A stretch of 64,000 nucleotides of DNA from Plotosus lineatus (taxonomy: Eukaryota > Chordata > Actinopteri > Siluriformes > Plotosidae). Made by a program: the position numbers and the translations under genes. A model generated the notes under the pieces. It saw only the letters and a list, made by a program, of their open reading frames with translations. It had not been told where the DNA came from and made no database searches. The stretch is from assembly GCA_024760905.1 (NCBI GenBank), contig CM045750.1, forward strand, positions 12,316,919 through 12,380,918. The letters run 5' to 3'. Of the stretch, positions 53,451 to 64,000 are shown piece by piece; position 1 is the first letter of the stretch; the number at the start of each line of letters is the position of its first letter.

Positions 53451-54834
53451 AAAATAAACTTATACTTGTATGTATTATTGAACCTAAAGAATCTCCCTTG
53501 ATTGTTTATTAATGTTGTTGTTGTTGGTGTTTTTTTTTTAATTGTAAACAGCTGAATTTACATTTTGCCTTTTCAGATGTTTTTTTTTTTTAGGATTAAT
53601 GTACTTTGCACCTCTAGGCCACTGCATAGCTGATTATTTGAAGGTTCTGTAAAATAATGTTGTGCATCTGTTTCCTCTCTTGCTATCGTACCCATCCAGT
53701 GTCTCCTCCCTCAATACGCAGTAAATATCATTAACAGTTTAACATGGACTCAAACCCCATCAGCACCAGACTGTCTCCATGTCCTATATTCCCAGGAGAA
53801 ATGTTACGCTTTCACTTTTGAGGGTTCACGTGTGTAAATAATCTTTCTTCCTCAGCACGTCGCTTGCAGGAGCCCAAGTTGACGGTGCAGGGGATAAGTG
53901 CATGCAGGGCTTTCTTAGTTACATTCCTGCATCTGGTTATCGAGCAGTGTGTCCCACCAACTGACACTGGCTGTATTAGGTTTCTTCCCTTTTTCTCTCA
54001 TCACCTCTGATCAGGCATGTCATCACCATTCCCTACCAACACAACTCTCCAATCTCAACAGGGAATGGGTGGAGGACGGATCACAAGTGGTGCATGAAGT
54101 TTCCGGGATTATACGTATTTTAAAAATTACATTTACGTCAAATTACAATCTTTTTGGAAGTGTTTATGATCCACATACAGAAATCATTTTCACTGAAAAA
54201 ATTTACTGAAGCTGGAGGCTGAAAAAGCCGGCAACACCGGGCTTGTAGCCCAAGGTGTGGGAAGCGTGTGGAGGGTGAGAGGGGGGGGGGGGGTATCCCT
54301 CTCCTGCAAGGGGGGATGTAGGGGGTCACCCCAAGAAAATATTTGAAAATGTAATGCTTTGAAGCGCTTTCTGAGCCCCATTATGCTTTCTGAACTGGAA
54401 TTATGCCAATTTATGATCCCGCCCATTCTGAACTTCTTATAATTATCAGATGCAGTGATAATGTTGCAAGAATCCAGTTTGTTTATTCTTAAAGAATCAT
54501 CGTATAACTGTCCAGCCATGCCAAATCGCCATTCGCATTTTTGCAGGAGATACTGTATATATATTCTACTGCAACATCACAAGGAGGATCGAACGTTAAA
54601 GTGAACCAGGCAAAGTTTGTGTCAGTGCTTGGTGGCGGACGGCTTTTTGGTGTGTTTTATCATCATCTGCGTGCTTAACTCGCACCTTCGTTCCATTCTG
54701 TCCAGATCTAATGTCTTGCTGAAATAATAAACAAAATGCACCTCCTGGCTTGAGTGATCACTTTTAACACCCTGTGCTGACAGGCTTTCCAAAATTCAAC
54801 CAGTCATCTTACCAACGATTTTTATACCACTGTC
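53451..54834. other. No gene recognised
   Basis: T runs at about 53530 and 53580, and a G run at about 54281-54293. Otherwise unassigned. Confidence 0.65.
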
Positions 54835-55088
54835 TTCTTCTTTTCTTCTTTTCCTTTCGGCTTTTTCCCCTTTTCAGGGGTCGCAAATCATCTGATTCGC
54901 AGGTTTGATTTGGCATCGGTTTTTATGTCGGATACCCTTCCTGAGACAACCCCCCCTTAGCAAGAGGCAGAAACACGCTGACGGCTTTGCAGCTCCTTTT
55001 GTTGAAAGTCAGCGATGGCTCTTTTACATGAGCCTCACACCGTGGACAGTGAGAGACATGGCCGGCCTTGGGAGGGGGGATGGGGGGA
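54835..55088 (-). mobile_element. SINE-1 variant with LINE-matched tail, head lost
   Basis: It begins with the inverse tail ('ttttcctttcggctttttcc', 'caggggtcgcaaatcatctg') and passes through the body ('acacgctgacggctttgcag') until 'gacatggccggccttg', where it runs into (GT)n(GA)n. The tRNA head is missing. Confidence 0.82.
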
Positions 55089-55172
<84 letters not shown>

Positions 55173-55183
55173 ATGTGAATAAG

Positions 55184-55235
<52 letters not shown>
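55089..55235. repeat. (GT)n(GA)n compound array
   Basis: (GT)n about 55090-55121, then (GA)n to about 55172 and again about 55187-55234. Confidence 0.97.
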
Positions 55236-55239
<4 letters not shown>

Positions 55240-55427
55240 GGGGCAATAGAGCGAGAAACAGAAAAAGAAGGAGATGGGGAATAGAGAAAGAGAGGGGTAC
55301 GGAGAGAAATAGAAAAAGAGATGCTCAATTGGAGAAAGAAAGAGACATAGGGATAAAAAGAGAGGGAGAGAGAAACTGAGGATCATGCAGTGTTCAGGTT
55401 GAGGCGACACCAGACTCACTGCTCAAA

Positions 55428-55704
55428 ACTTCATCTCTGTCTTTCTCTCTATCTTTCTCTATCTTTCTCTCTCTCCCTCCCCACCACCTCTCTCCTAAAC
55501 TCCCCTCTCTCTCTCTCCCCCGCTCCCCCTCACTTTTCTCTCTCTCCCTCACCACCACCTCTCTATCTCTCCCCCCCTCTCAGTATCTCTCTCTCTCTCT
55601 CTCTCTCCCCCCTCTGTCTCTCCCCCAACCCCTCTACCACCCGCTCTCATTTTCTGTCTCTCTCTCTACCCCCTTGGTTACCTCTCTCTCTTCTCCCGCT
55701 CTCC

Positions 55705-55745
<41 letters not shown>

Positions 55746-56302
55746 CCTCTCCCCATTCTTCCCCCTCTCCCCCATTCTTACTCTCTCTCCCTCCCCACCA
55801 CCTCTGTCTCGCCTCTCTGTCTCTATCTCTCGCCCCTCTCCCCCCATTCCCCCTCTTTCTCTCTGTCTACCCTCTCTACTCCCCTTTCTCCCCATCTATC
55901 CTCTCGCTCTAAGCCCGCTCTCATTTTGTCCCCCCTTCCCTCTCTATATCCCCCTGCCTCTCTCTCTCCCTCTCTCCCATATCTATATATATCCATCCTC
56001 TCCCCATTCTACCCCTCTTTCTCTCTCTTGCCTCCCCCCACTCTCTCTCTCTCCCTCCCTACCACCTCTGTCTCCCGCCTCTCTGTCGCTCTCTCCCCTC
56101 TCCCCACTCCCCCTCTTTCTCTCTGTCTACCCCCTCTCTCCATCTCTTGCTCTAAGCCCGCCCTCATTTTCTGTCTCTCTCTCTCTCTCTCTCTCTCTCC
56201 CCTTCCCTCTATATCCCCCTCTCTCTCCCATATCTATATCTATATATATCCCTCCTCTCCCCATTCTTCCCCCTCTCTCTCTCTCTCTCTCCCCCCCCTC
56301 CA
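55428..56302. repeat. Pyrimidine-rich tract upstream of stard13
   Basis: Almost pure C/T for about 870 bp with TATATA islets (about 55729-55744, 55980-55992, 56229-56248). The words 'cctctccccattct', 'gctctaagcccgc' and 'accacctctgtctc' recur at about 250-bp spacing. The long Ser/Leu/Pro frames across it are compositional artefacts. Confidence 0.93.
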
Positions 56303-56509
56303 GTAAGTACTGTATGACGCACGGAGCGCACGAGTGAACCGACACTCTCGAGCCGGGGAAAGATGTGCCAGGACTCTCCTTGCGCACGGTGACGTAACAT
56401 CCAGAATCGGCTTGAGTGACGACGACTGTTGCGGCAGAACCGCGGGTCCGGGTCCGAGTCCGAGCCGGAGCGAGACGGCGCCCCGTGTGATAATGCGGCA
56501 TTTTCCACA
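56303..56509 (+). promoter_or_regulatory. stard13: CpG-rich stard13 promoter / 5' UTR
   Basis: CpG density rises sharply from about 56310 to 56770 against CpG-poor surroundings, as in a vertebrate CpG-island promoter. No TATA box is obvious. An upstream ATG at 56493 opens a six-codon ORF (see findings). The transcription start cannot be placed by eye. Confidence 0.6.
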
Positions 56510-56633
56510 ATGACGACGAAGCGGAAACCAGCAAAGCTGCAGCTGCGGCGCTCCATCAGTGAGCAGCTGCGGGACTCCACGTCCAAGGCCTGGGATTTAC
56601 TCTGGAAAAACGTCCGAGACCGACGGCTCGCAG
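56510..56633 (+). CDS. stard13: stard13 first coding exon (alternative/short-isoform type)
   Basis: STARD13 (DLC2) is a cytoplasmic RhoGAP with SAM, RhoGAP and START domains that lowers RhoA activity. This exon encodes MTTKRKPAKLQLRRSISEQL then RDSTSKAWDLLWKNVRDRRL-A, which matches my memory of the short-isoform N-terminus just before the SAM domain. It ends in phase 1 with CAG|GTCGGT, so the next codon would start with G, as expected for the following Glu. ATG at 56510 is the first in-frame ATG; the frame is open further upstream but without ATG. The SAM, GAP and START exons are beyond the window. The paralogue (a or b) cannot be told. Confidence 0.85.
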
Positions 56634-56988
56634 GTCGGTACAGCCGCACCGCACACACACGCGCTTTACACACGCGGCTCTTTCAGGGTTCCCGGCCGAC
56701 GCCGACACCGCGCGCGACCTCCGTCCAGGATGATGTCAGAGCGCCGCGAGCGCCCCGTCTGTGCTGCCCTCGGAAGGTCACGTTGACGGGAATGTTTCGG
56801 ACATGCACACGTATCTGTCACGTCACTTACGTGCACGATCGCACCATACTCCACCCACTTTCCGTTCCTCCTCAATTTACAAACTGCTCCATGAATTCAG
56901 GGCTGAGTGTCAATCATTCTGATCCACGATCACGTGATGGTTATACGTCTTTCTCCTGTACTGCTGAACTCATGAACTCATAAAGAGG

Positions 56989-57265
56989 TCACTGATCCTA
57001 AGGTTTTGGGGTTCAAGCCCCACTCTCCACGGGTTGTCACTGTCCCCCCAGTGCACTAACTGGGTTATCATAGGCCGGCCATGTCTCTCACTGTCCATGG
57101 TGAGACGCTTTAAAAGAACCATTGCTGACTTTCGACAAGAGTAGCTGCGATGGCCTGGCGAGCTGTCCAGAGAGTACTCTGCCCTCGCCCGGAGTCGGCT
57201 GGGATGGGCGCCAGCCTCCCCGTGACTCTAATTAAGATTAAGCGGTTGCAGAAAATGGACAGATG
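56989..57265 (+). mobile_element. SINE-1 copy, 5'-truncated
   Basis: It starts within the head ('cactgatcctaaggttttgg') and ends 'ttaagcggttgcagaaaatg'. Flanked by ataaagagg at 56980-56988 and 57266-57274 (9 bp). Confidence 0.87.
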
Positions 57266-57571
57266 ATAAAGAGGACAGAGGATCCTGGGAGACGAGCTCT
57301 AGTTCTCATATACACACCTCTGTGTGTGTTTCCAGTGAATTCTCTTCATCTCTGCTCCGTCCTTCCTGTGAGTCTGGATCTCAAACTGCACCCTACGATA
57401 CTGAGCATGCAGCTGAGAATCCAAGTCTCCAAGTGGTCAACACTCAGAGCAGTTTCTCACACGCTGGGGAGACATGAAAGCAGCCATGCATAGCCCTGGT
57501 GTACTGTTCGGACATCGATACCAAGTACAGAACATCCTTTTCAAATATATCATCCAGAATTTTAAACAAGG

Positions 57572-57865
57572 AACGGGACCGGTGCTGGAGTGGTTAGGGT
57601 GCTGTGGTCATGATCGGGAGGTTGTGTGTTCAAATCCCAGTTAGAGACCCCTGGGCAAGGTCTCAACCACATGTGTGCCTCTGTTCATCCAGCGGTATAA
57701 ATGGGTACCAGTAAAAATATACTGGGAAGGTGACCTGCGATGGACTAGCGTCCCATCCTGGAGGAGTTGAACCCCTAGTCGCTTCACGCTATGGAAACCG
57801 GGGATGGGCGCCAGTCCGATGAGCCACTATGGCTCGGGTGTAAAAATCCCAACGGACTTTACCTT
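57572..57865 (+). mobile_element. SINE-3 copy
   Basis: The head 'gaccggtgctggagtggtta' and tail 'ggtgtaaaaatcccaacgga'. The fourth plus-oriented copy. Confidence 0.85.
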
Positions 57866-58176
57866 TTTTACCCCGGAGAAGGTGTGTGGTTGTAGCTTTG
57901 GATGTGCACCGACAGTTAAATAATTTAATATTATTTTCTGAAGCGCTTTACCATTAGATCACGGGAGGGGGGGGCTATCTCGGCCGACTCCACGTGAAGG
58001 CTGGATGCGCAATGAATCGCTCGTCACTCCACGGCGGCGTCAACACCACCAAAAATGTGGCAATACCTAATCAGTGTAATTAAGGTGAATGTCTTTTGAC
58101 CGTGGGAGGAAACCGGTGCAAGCGCGAACAAATTCACAAGTTTATTCAGAAAAATTGTTTATGAGATTCAAGCAAC

Positions 58177-58261
58177 GACAGTGACAACCTTGTGGAGAGT
58201 GGGACTCGAACCCCCAACCTTTGGATCAGTGATCCAGCACCCTATACCACTAGACCACCCC
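58177..58261 (-). mobile_element. SINE-1 head fragment
   Basis: Only the tRNA-like head is present ('cagtgacaaccttgtggaga' to 'ctagaccacccc'). Confidence 0.8.
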
Positions 58262-58404
58262 TAAAGTGACATCATTGAAATGTTAGTTGTTATTTACAAA
58301 TTTCTTTAAGTTCATTCGGACACACTTCAGAACCGAGTTGTGGCACGTGAGAGACTCATCCGAATAATGCACTTCAGAAATAATTTGCATAGCAACGTTC
58401 ATTA

Positions 58405-58905
58405 TGCATTAATTTTTCTGAGCTACTTAATCCTAATTATGGTCACGGGGAGCCTGGCGCCTGTCTCATCCATCCCTGGATGACTGTGGTGTATACCCTG
58501 GACAGCTCGCCATTGCAGGGCGCACACATAAATCATTCATACTTATACTCACATCTCGGGGCGATTTGGAGCAGCTAGTAGCTCACTGTGCATGTTCATG
58601 GAATGTGGCGGGGTACACCCTGAAGAACTCGCCAGACGAATACAGTGCAAAACACACACACACACACACACACACAAAACCATTCACAGTCACACTCAGG
58701 GTCAATCAATTTGGAAAAGTCAGTTCGTGTAATGAGCATGTATTTGGACTGTAGAGTGCTGGGAGGAAATGCATGCAAGCATGCGGAGAACATGTAAACC
58801 CCCCCCCCCCCCCCCCCACACACACACACCGAATCCAGGACTCGAGTGCAGGACCTTCTTGTTGTGAAGTGAACGTGCTGATCACAGCAACGTCATGCTG
58901 GCCTA
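58405..58905 (-). mobile_element. SINE-2 / SINE-1 degenerate mosaic
   Basis: A tail 'tgagctacttaatcctaatt' at about 58418 leads, through (CA)n at 58650-58677, to SINE-2 words 'actgtagagtgctgggagga'. A run of about 17 C lies at 58799-58816, then 'gaatccaggactcgagtgca'. Confidence 0.6.
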
Positions 58906-58928
58906 ACACTCATTCTTCTTATTATTAT

Positions 58929-59262
58929 TCATCATCATCTGTAACCGATTAATTCTAATTAGGGTCGCGGGGAGGCTGGCACCCATCTCAGGCAGAGTGC
59001 AACCTGGACAACTTGCCAGACCATCGCAGGGCAAAAACACACTGACGGCTTTGCAGCTACTCTTGTCGAAAGTCAGCAATGGTTCTTTTACATGAATCTC
59101 TCATTACCAACAGTGAGAGACATGGCCGGCCTTTGATAACCCAGTTATCTGCACAGGGGTGGGGTGGGGGAGCAGTGACAACCTTGTGGAGAGTGGGATT
59201 CGAACCCCCAACCTTAGGATCAGTGATCCGGCACGCTATCCCTCCAGGCCACCACTGCCCCT
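58929..59262 (-). mobile_element. SINE-1 copy
   Basis: Minus-strand, near complete. Bounded on both sides by (ATT)n (left about 58919, right 59268-59306), suggesting insertion into or beside a microsatellite. Confidence 0.88.
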
Positions 59263-59266
59263 GCAA

Positions 59267-59305
<39 letters not shown>

Positions 59306-59344
59306 GTGTGTTGTTGTGAAAGAGCTTTTCTAATAGTGCATTAC

Positions 59345-59570
59345 AGTTGAATACTGGTTGCAGGAAGGCCTTGGGTTTGAGTCCCAGGCTTGGGTGTTTC
59401 TGTGTGGAGTCTGCATGTTGTCCCCATGTTTGTGTGATTTTTCCTCCAGTTACGTGAGCTGTTCAGGGTGTACCCGTCCATCACTCAATGTTGGCTGGGA
59501 TAGGCTCCAGGCTCTCTGGGACTGTAATAGTAGGATTAAGTGATTTGGCAACTGAGTGAATGAGTGAGGT
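59345..59570 (+). mobile_element. SINE-2 fragment, 5'-truncated
   Basis: 'gcaggaaggccttgggtttg', 'tttctgtgtggagtctgcat' and tail 'taggattaagtgatttggca'. Confidence 0.65.
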
Positions 59571-59993
59571 TTTATAATTCATTATATGATACGTCCACAG
59601 CAGATTTCTCTGTTTGCTGTAGTGAGAAAACATTGTGTGCACATTTTTAAAATTTTAACAGCTGAATAATAATGACTCGGCATATTCATGCACAGGATTT
59701 CAAAAAAAAAAATTCAAAAACTTTTTTTGAAAGGATGTATTGCATCTGCTGGTTCACGACAGTGAAATGTTTTTCTCAGATATTTTACTCTCTTTTCAAT
59801 ATTTAGTTTTATTTAACTGATTTAGTAAATACTATACTTTGAAAGTGAACGTTTGAGTGAAAACCTGCTGAAAGGTCTCAGTCAGAGAACACGTTTCCAA
59901 AAAAAGGTTTTAGTGTAAAATAACTTGCAATTTACATTTATTTGTGTTTTATAGTTCTCAATAGATAATCCGATTCAGTTTTATTTGTACATA

Positions 59994-60285
59994 GATGCTC
60001 CCCAACTTACGTTTTTAATTGGTTCCGGATGGCCGAACGTAAGTTGAAAGTGAACGTAAGTTGTTACAGTGACGTATGACGTGTGACGTATCACGCTCGT
60101 ACTGTACTATACATCCATAAATACCATTACCGTATCTTATAAAACAACCCTAAATCAATTACTATAAACATAACATTGTAAAATAATATCAAATATATCA
60201 AATAATATCAACATTAATTTTAAATAAGTCACTTATTTATACCAAGTCACTTTACATGAAGCTTAAAACAGCCAATCAATGCTTA
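59994..60285. mobile_element. Mariner-like left end
   Basis: 'agatgctccccaacttacgt' resembles the end of the element at 15953-16558. The right end was not identified. Confidence 0.45.
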
Positions 60286-60420
60286 CAATATGTGAGGCGC
60301 TCAATACCGAAATTAGTGTACTTGCGAAAGTAGTGTACTTGCTGTGGGTTATATGGACTTCCGGTCTTTCAAGTGCGCAAGGGTGTTGTTGAACTAGTTT
60401 AGAACACAGCCTGCACTGAT
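60285..60420. mobile_element. Half-copy related to the kl/rfc3 foldback
   Basis: 'gtgaggcgctca', 'ggacttccggtctttcaagt' and 'gttgaactagtttag' follow the order of the left arm of 11783-12022. The opposing arm is not intact. Confidence 0.6.
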
Positions 60421-60505
60421 GTGAATCACCAACCATATTTGCTTAGGGTTACAAAAGTCCGCAAAACAGTGTAAACACAAAGACGACGTCTAACACGTTA
60501 TATAA

Positions 60506-60510
<5 letters not shown>

Positions 60511-60539
<29 letters not shown>

Positions 60540-60650
60540 TTAACTCCACACAGAAACACCCAGGCCAGGAATCGAATCCAGGCCTTCTTGCTTTGAGGTA
60601 GACATGCTAACCACTACGCCACGGTGCCAATCAGGATTAATAGGCAGAAA
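60511..60650. repeat. (AT)n and minus-strand SINE-2 head
   Basis: (AT)n about 60511-60536, then SINE-2 inverse 'aactccacacagaaacaccc' to 'ccactacgccacggtgcc'. Confidence 0.75.
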
Positions 60651-60704
60651 TGTTACACGTACTGAAGCAACAGAATGTAGGTTCTTATACACATGATCTC
60701 TCAT

Positions 60705-61040
60705 CAAGTGGCCTGGTAGTAAAGGTGCCGGATCACTGATCCTAAGGTTGGGGGTTCAAGCCCCACTCTCCACGGGTTGTTAATCCCCCCCAAGTGCAGC
60801 AAGCAAACTGGGTTATCAAAGGCCGGCCATGTCTCTCACTGTCTATGGTGAGAAGTTCATCTAAAGGAACCATTGCTCACTTTCGACAAAAGAGTAGCTG
60901 CAAAGCCGTCAGCGTGTTTCTGCCCTGCGATGGCCTGGCGAGCTATCCAGGGTGTCCTCTGCCCTCGCCCGGAGTCGACTGGAATGTGCGCCAGCCTCCC
61001 CATGACCCTAATGAGGATTAAGCGGTTACAGAAAATGAAA
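60705..61040 (+). mobile_element. SINE-1 copy
   Basis: Near complete: head 'gcctggtagtaaaggtgccg', then body, then tail 'gaggattaagcggttacaga'. A short SINE-1 body echo also occurs at about 61346-61395. Confidence 0.87.
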
Positions 61041-61608
61041 CGAAGTTCAAGCTTACACTTTTTTTTTTTTTTAATCATAAAATAGCTTTTTAAGTTACTA
61101 TCACTCAAAGCTGTTCCTCTTATAACTGTGAAGGTCACCTCCAAATCGGAAAGGCTGGAGAACTTCTCTATTCACCAGTGAACATCCTGTGTGTATATTA
61201 TCTGTCATTATCAGCTCATTCTGGATAAATAATAAGGATTTCCTGGTGAAACTATCCCAGCTCACAGGCTTAGTATCTCCTACGTTTTATTTTGGTTCTG
61301 TATCTGTTTATAAAGATAGAACAATAACAATAACAAGATGATCATCAGTGAAGCTAACTGGCTTATCAAAGGCCAGCCATGTCTCTTACTGTCTGGTGGA
61401 AATTTAAGCCAGCTCCCTTCCCACTCAACAGGATCTGATGTGGCACAATTTATGGTAATTTGTCGATCAAGTCGAGCACATGAAGAGATTATTTATACCT
61501 TGTGGATGGTGCAGTGGGTTCCAGAGCGTTTGATCCTGAGCTTGTTTTATGTTTTCTCAGCATCTGCATCCTAAACATGACCTGCTAACTTTCCTCCTGG
61601 TTGTGAAG

Positions 61609-61702
<94 letters not shown>
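61609..61702. repeat. (GT)n microsatellite
   Basis: About 47 units with one GTAT interruption. Confidence 0.97.
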
Positions 61703-61704
<2 letters not shown>

Positions 61705-61837
61705 TGCTGTAGTGTTACCCAGTGTTCCATGGTGTGTACAGAGACCCTGACCTGGATGATAGCTACTCATTAGGTTTATTTTCCATACAGGCCACAGTAA
61801 TGCAAATATTATCTTACGTTACTGACTGAATCTTTAC

Positions 61838-62515
61838 AGAATACATGTGTGTGTGAACAACAAGGACCCAAGAGGAACGGTGATGTTACAGGCAGCAGAG
61901 ATAAAGAAGGTGGAGGATTTTAAGTACTTAGGCTCAACAATCCAGAGCAATGGAGAGTGTGGAAAAGAGGTGAAGAAGCGTGTGCAGGCTGGTTGGAATG
62001 GTTGGAGAAAAGTGTCCGGTGTGATGTGTGATAGGAGAGTATCGGCAAGAATGAAAGGAAAAGTGTACAAGACGGTGATGAGGCCAGCGAGTTTGTATGG
62101 TTTAGAAACAGTGGCGCTGAGGAAAAGACAGGAGGCAGAGCTGGAGGTAGCAGAGATGAAAATGTTGAGGTTCTCTTTGGGAGTAACGAGAATGGATAGG
62201 ATCAGGAATGAGTTCATCAGAGGGACAGCACATGTTAGATGTTTTGGAGACAAAGTCAGAGAGGCTAGATTGAGATGGTTTGGACATGTACAGAGGAGGG
62301 ATAGTGAGTATATTGGTAGTAGGATGCTGAGGTTGGAACTACCAGGCAGAAGGCCCAGAGGAAGACCAAAGAAGAGATTAATGGATGTGGTGAAGGAGGA
62401 CATGAAGGCAGTTGGAGTAAGAGAAGAAGGTGCAGAGGATAGGGTGAGATGGAGACAGATGATTCGCTGTGGCGACCCCTGAAGGGAACAGCCGAAAGGA
62501 AAAGACGAAGAAGGA
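61838..62515 (+). pseudogene. LINE reverse transcriptase C-terminus, copy 3
   Basis: The longest intact frame of this family here (211 codons): KKVEDFKYLGSTIQSNGECG, then MRPASLYGLETVALRKRQEA, then WFGHVQRRDSEYIGSRMLRL and a Pro/Arg-rich end. It starts after the RT catalytic box, so it is 5'-truncated. It ends 'gctgtggcgacccctgaagg' and 'gccgaaaggaaaagacgaag'. Confidence 0.88.
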
Positions 62516-62679
62516 GTTGCTGACTGAATCTGTTACTTTTCTATGAGAGTTTAAATTGGAACGTTTCTGGTTTCATCCATACCAGAGAGACTGCTGACTG
62601 AATAAATTCTACCCAAAAATATAATATAAAAGATGAGTGATACATGCATGTTCATAATATTTGTTAGGTACATTCGTTC

Positions 62680-62965
62680 ATTCATTTAATAAGCAGTGGA
62701 ATCCGAGTGGAATCCGAGGAAGGGTGGGGGCTATCACAATACTTCATGACATTGGTGAAGACATGGTACACCCTGAACAGCTCAAGGGCCAACATATGAC
62801 CATTCAGACTCATATCCACAAATAAGAGCAATTTGGAGCGGCTAGTTAGCTCAATGTACGTGTCTTTGGGCCGTGGGACGAAACTGGTGTACAGTACCCA
62901 GCTGAAATGTAGAACGCGGGACCTTCTTGCTTTGAGGCGCTTGTGTTAAATGCTAGAACATGGCG
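62680..62965 (-). mobile_element. Degenerate SINE-2 copy
   Basis: 'ggtacaccctgaacagctca', 'ttggagcggctagttagctc' and 'tgggccgtgggacgaaactg'. The head is worn. Confidence 0.55.
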
Positions 62966-63062
62966 CAGAACAACATATTTTATAAAGATTTTTGATGATC
63001 ATGCTCGTGATAAGGACTTCAGTTGCTCTCCATAATATGACTCCGTTCATCAGCTATCATCT

Positions 63063-63450
63063 TCTTTTCCTTTCGGCTGCTCCCTTCAGGGGTCGCCACA
63101 GCGAATCATCTGCCCCATCTTCATGGAAGTCATATTAGTGATTCACATGTTTGATTTGGCATCAGCTTTTAAGTCGGCTGCCCTTCCTGACACAACCCTG
63201 AGCAAGGGCAGAAACACGCTGACGGCGATGCAGCTACTCTTGTCGAAAGTCAGCAATGGTTCTTTTACATGAACCTCTCACCATAGACAGTGAGAAACAT
63301 GGCCGGCCTTTGATAACCCAGTTAACTTCACTAGGAGGGGGGACGGGGAGGACGGATGGACAGTGACCACCTTGTGGAAAGTGGGACTTGAACCCCCAAC
63401 CTTAGGATCAGTGATCCGGCACCTTATCCCACCAGGCCACCACTGCCCCA
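63063..63450 (-). mobile_element. Full-length SINE-1 variant with LINE-matched tail
   Basis: Flanked by ttcatcagctatcatct at 63046-63062 and 63451-63467, a perfect 17-bp duplication. The tail end is at 63063 ('tcttttcctttcggctgctc' inverse) and the tRNA head at 63450. Confidence 0.95.
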
Positions 63451-63671
63451 TTCATCAGCTATCATCTGGTATTATATACTGTAGCATGGCTTCACCACAC
63501 AGTAATGTTCAACACTGTTTTCCTGCATTGTTTTTCTTATGGTCGTCAACGCAACAGATCTCATAGCCTCTGTGTATATTTTAATCTGGATTGGTTCCAG
63601 TTTGCTTCTAATGTAATGCAGGTGGAATTTGGGGACCGCATTCTCAGCTCGGTCGGTATGATTACGGTACA

Positions 63672-64000
63672 GTGGTACCTCACCTTACGAAATTAATCTG
63701 TTCCAGAGCCTTTTTCGTAACCCGGATTTTTCGTAAATAGAACCGCATTTTACATCTAAAACGCGTGATTCGTGCCAAGGCCCACAATGCTACCCTTTAA
63801 AAAGTATAAAAGCATACCTTTTAAAGTACTTACTTCGTGTTGACCATGTCTTCTTAGCAGAGTTATAATCTTACAAATGTTTATGCAAGGTTAAAAGTCG
63901 GGGCCAAAAAAATAAAGTTGCAATGAGCACACTCGAGAAACTCCATGAAACTGCTCAAGGGAGCTGCGTCATCCCTCCTAGCCAATGTGAGGCCAGCGGG
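63672..64000. mobile_element. Mariner-like element, runs off the window
   Basis: After TA it begins cagtggtacctcaccttacg, the family of 52875-53450, with the same internal words down to 'ggagctgcgtcatccctcct' at the window end. Confidence 0.75.

Larger units (their letters stand above)
56634..64000 (+). other. stard13: stard13 intron 1 (runs off the window)
   Basis: The donor is at 56634. No further stard13 exon is recognised to the end of the window. The intron is dominated by the repeats listed below. 57275-57570, 59575-59990 and 61040-61610 show nothing nameable apart from microsatellites. Confidence 0.75.

Noticed and set aside
55674..56306. Candidate stard13 upstream coding sequence
   Set aside because: Pyrimidine-tract artefact. 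The stard13 frame begins with the ATG at 56510; the frame upstream of it has no ATG.
55390..56337. A 315-codon Ser/Leu/Pro-rich open frame (and a 210-codon one overlapping it)
   Set aside because: It lies in near-pure CT repeat DNA, where stop codons are rare in several frames at once. No domain, no splice context.

Overview
The window is vertebrate nuclear DNA, almost certainly from a ray-finned fish. Genes are split into many short exons with GT/AG introns. The intergenic space is packed with (CA)n, (CT)n and (ATT)n microsatellites and with fish-type transposons: tRNA-headed SINEs, Tc1/mariner, hAT and non-LTR elements. I recognise three protein genes. The species cannot be named from the sequence.

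Layout. (1) About 1.7-11.5 kb, plus strand: exons 2-5 of alpha-klotho (kl), the type I membrane FGF23 co-receptor. Exon 1, with the signal peptide and first part of KL1, lies before the window. (2) 12.6-20.9 kb, minus strand: the complete nine-exon rfc3 gene for replication factor C subunit 3, whose exons join in frame to 356 codons. kl and rfc3 are tail to tail, about 1.1 kb apart at their stop codons, with a long inverted repeat between them. (3) 21-55 kb: no host gene recognised; a nested transposon landscape. (4) 56.3-56.6 kb, plus strand: a CpG-rich promoter and a first coding exon of stard13 (DLC2-type RhoGAP/START protein), directly downstream of about 0.9 kb of pyrimidine-rich DNA. The rest of stard13 lies beyond the window. 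(5) 56.6-64 kb: stard13 intron 1, again mostly repeats.

The kl / rfc3 / stard13 grouping matches the human KL-STARD13-RFC3 neighbourhood on 13q13, but the STARD13-RFC3 block is inverted relative to kl. The three genes share no pathway that I know of: kl serves mineral and FGF signalling, rfc3 loads PCNA for DNA replication, and stard13 restrains Rho GTPases.

I found no CRISPR array, operon or new multi-gene system. The points most worth a second look are: apparent loss of the inter-domain zinc ligands in this klotho; a SINE whose shared tRNA head and body carry two different 3' tails, one matching a local LINE; a set of transposon-in-transposon insertions with clean target-site duplications; a short upstream ORF overlapping the stard13 start codon; and a foldback element likely to lie in kl 3' UTR RNA.
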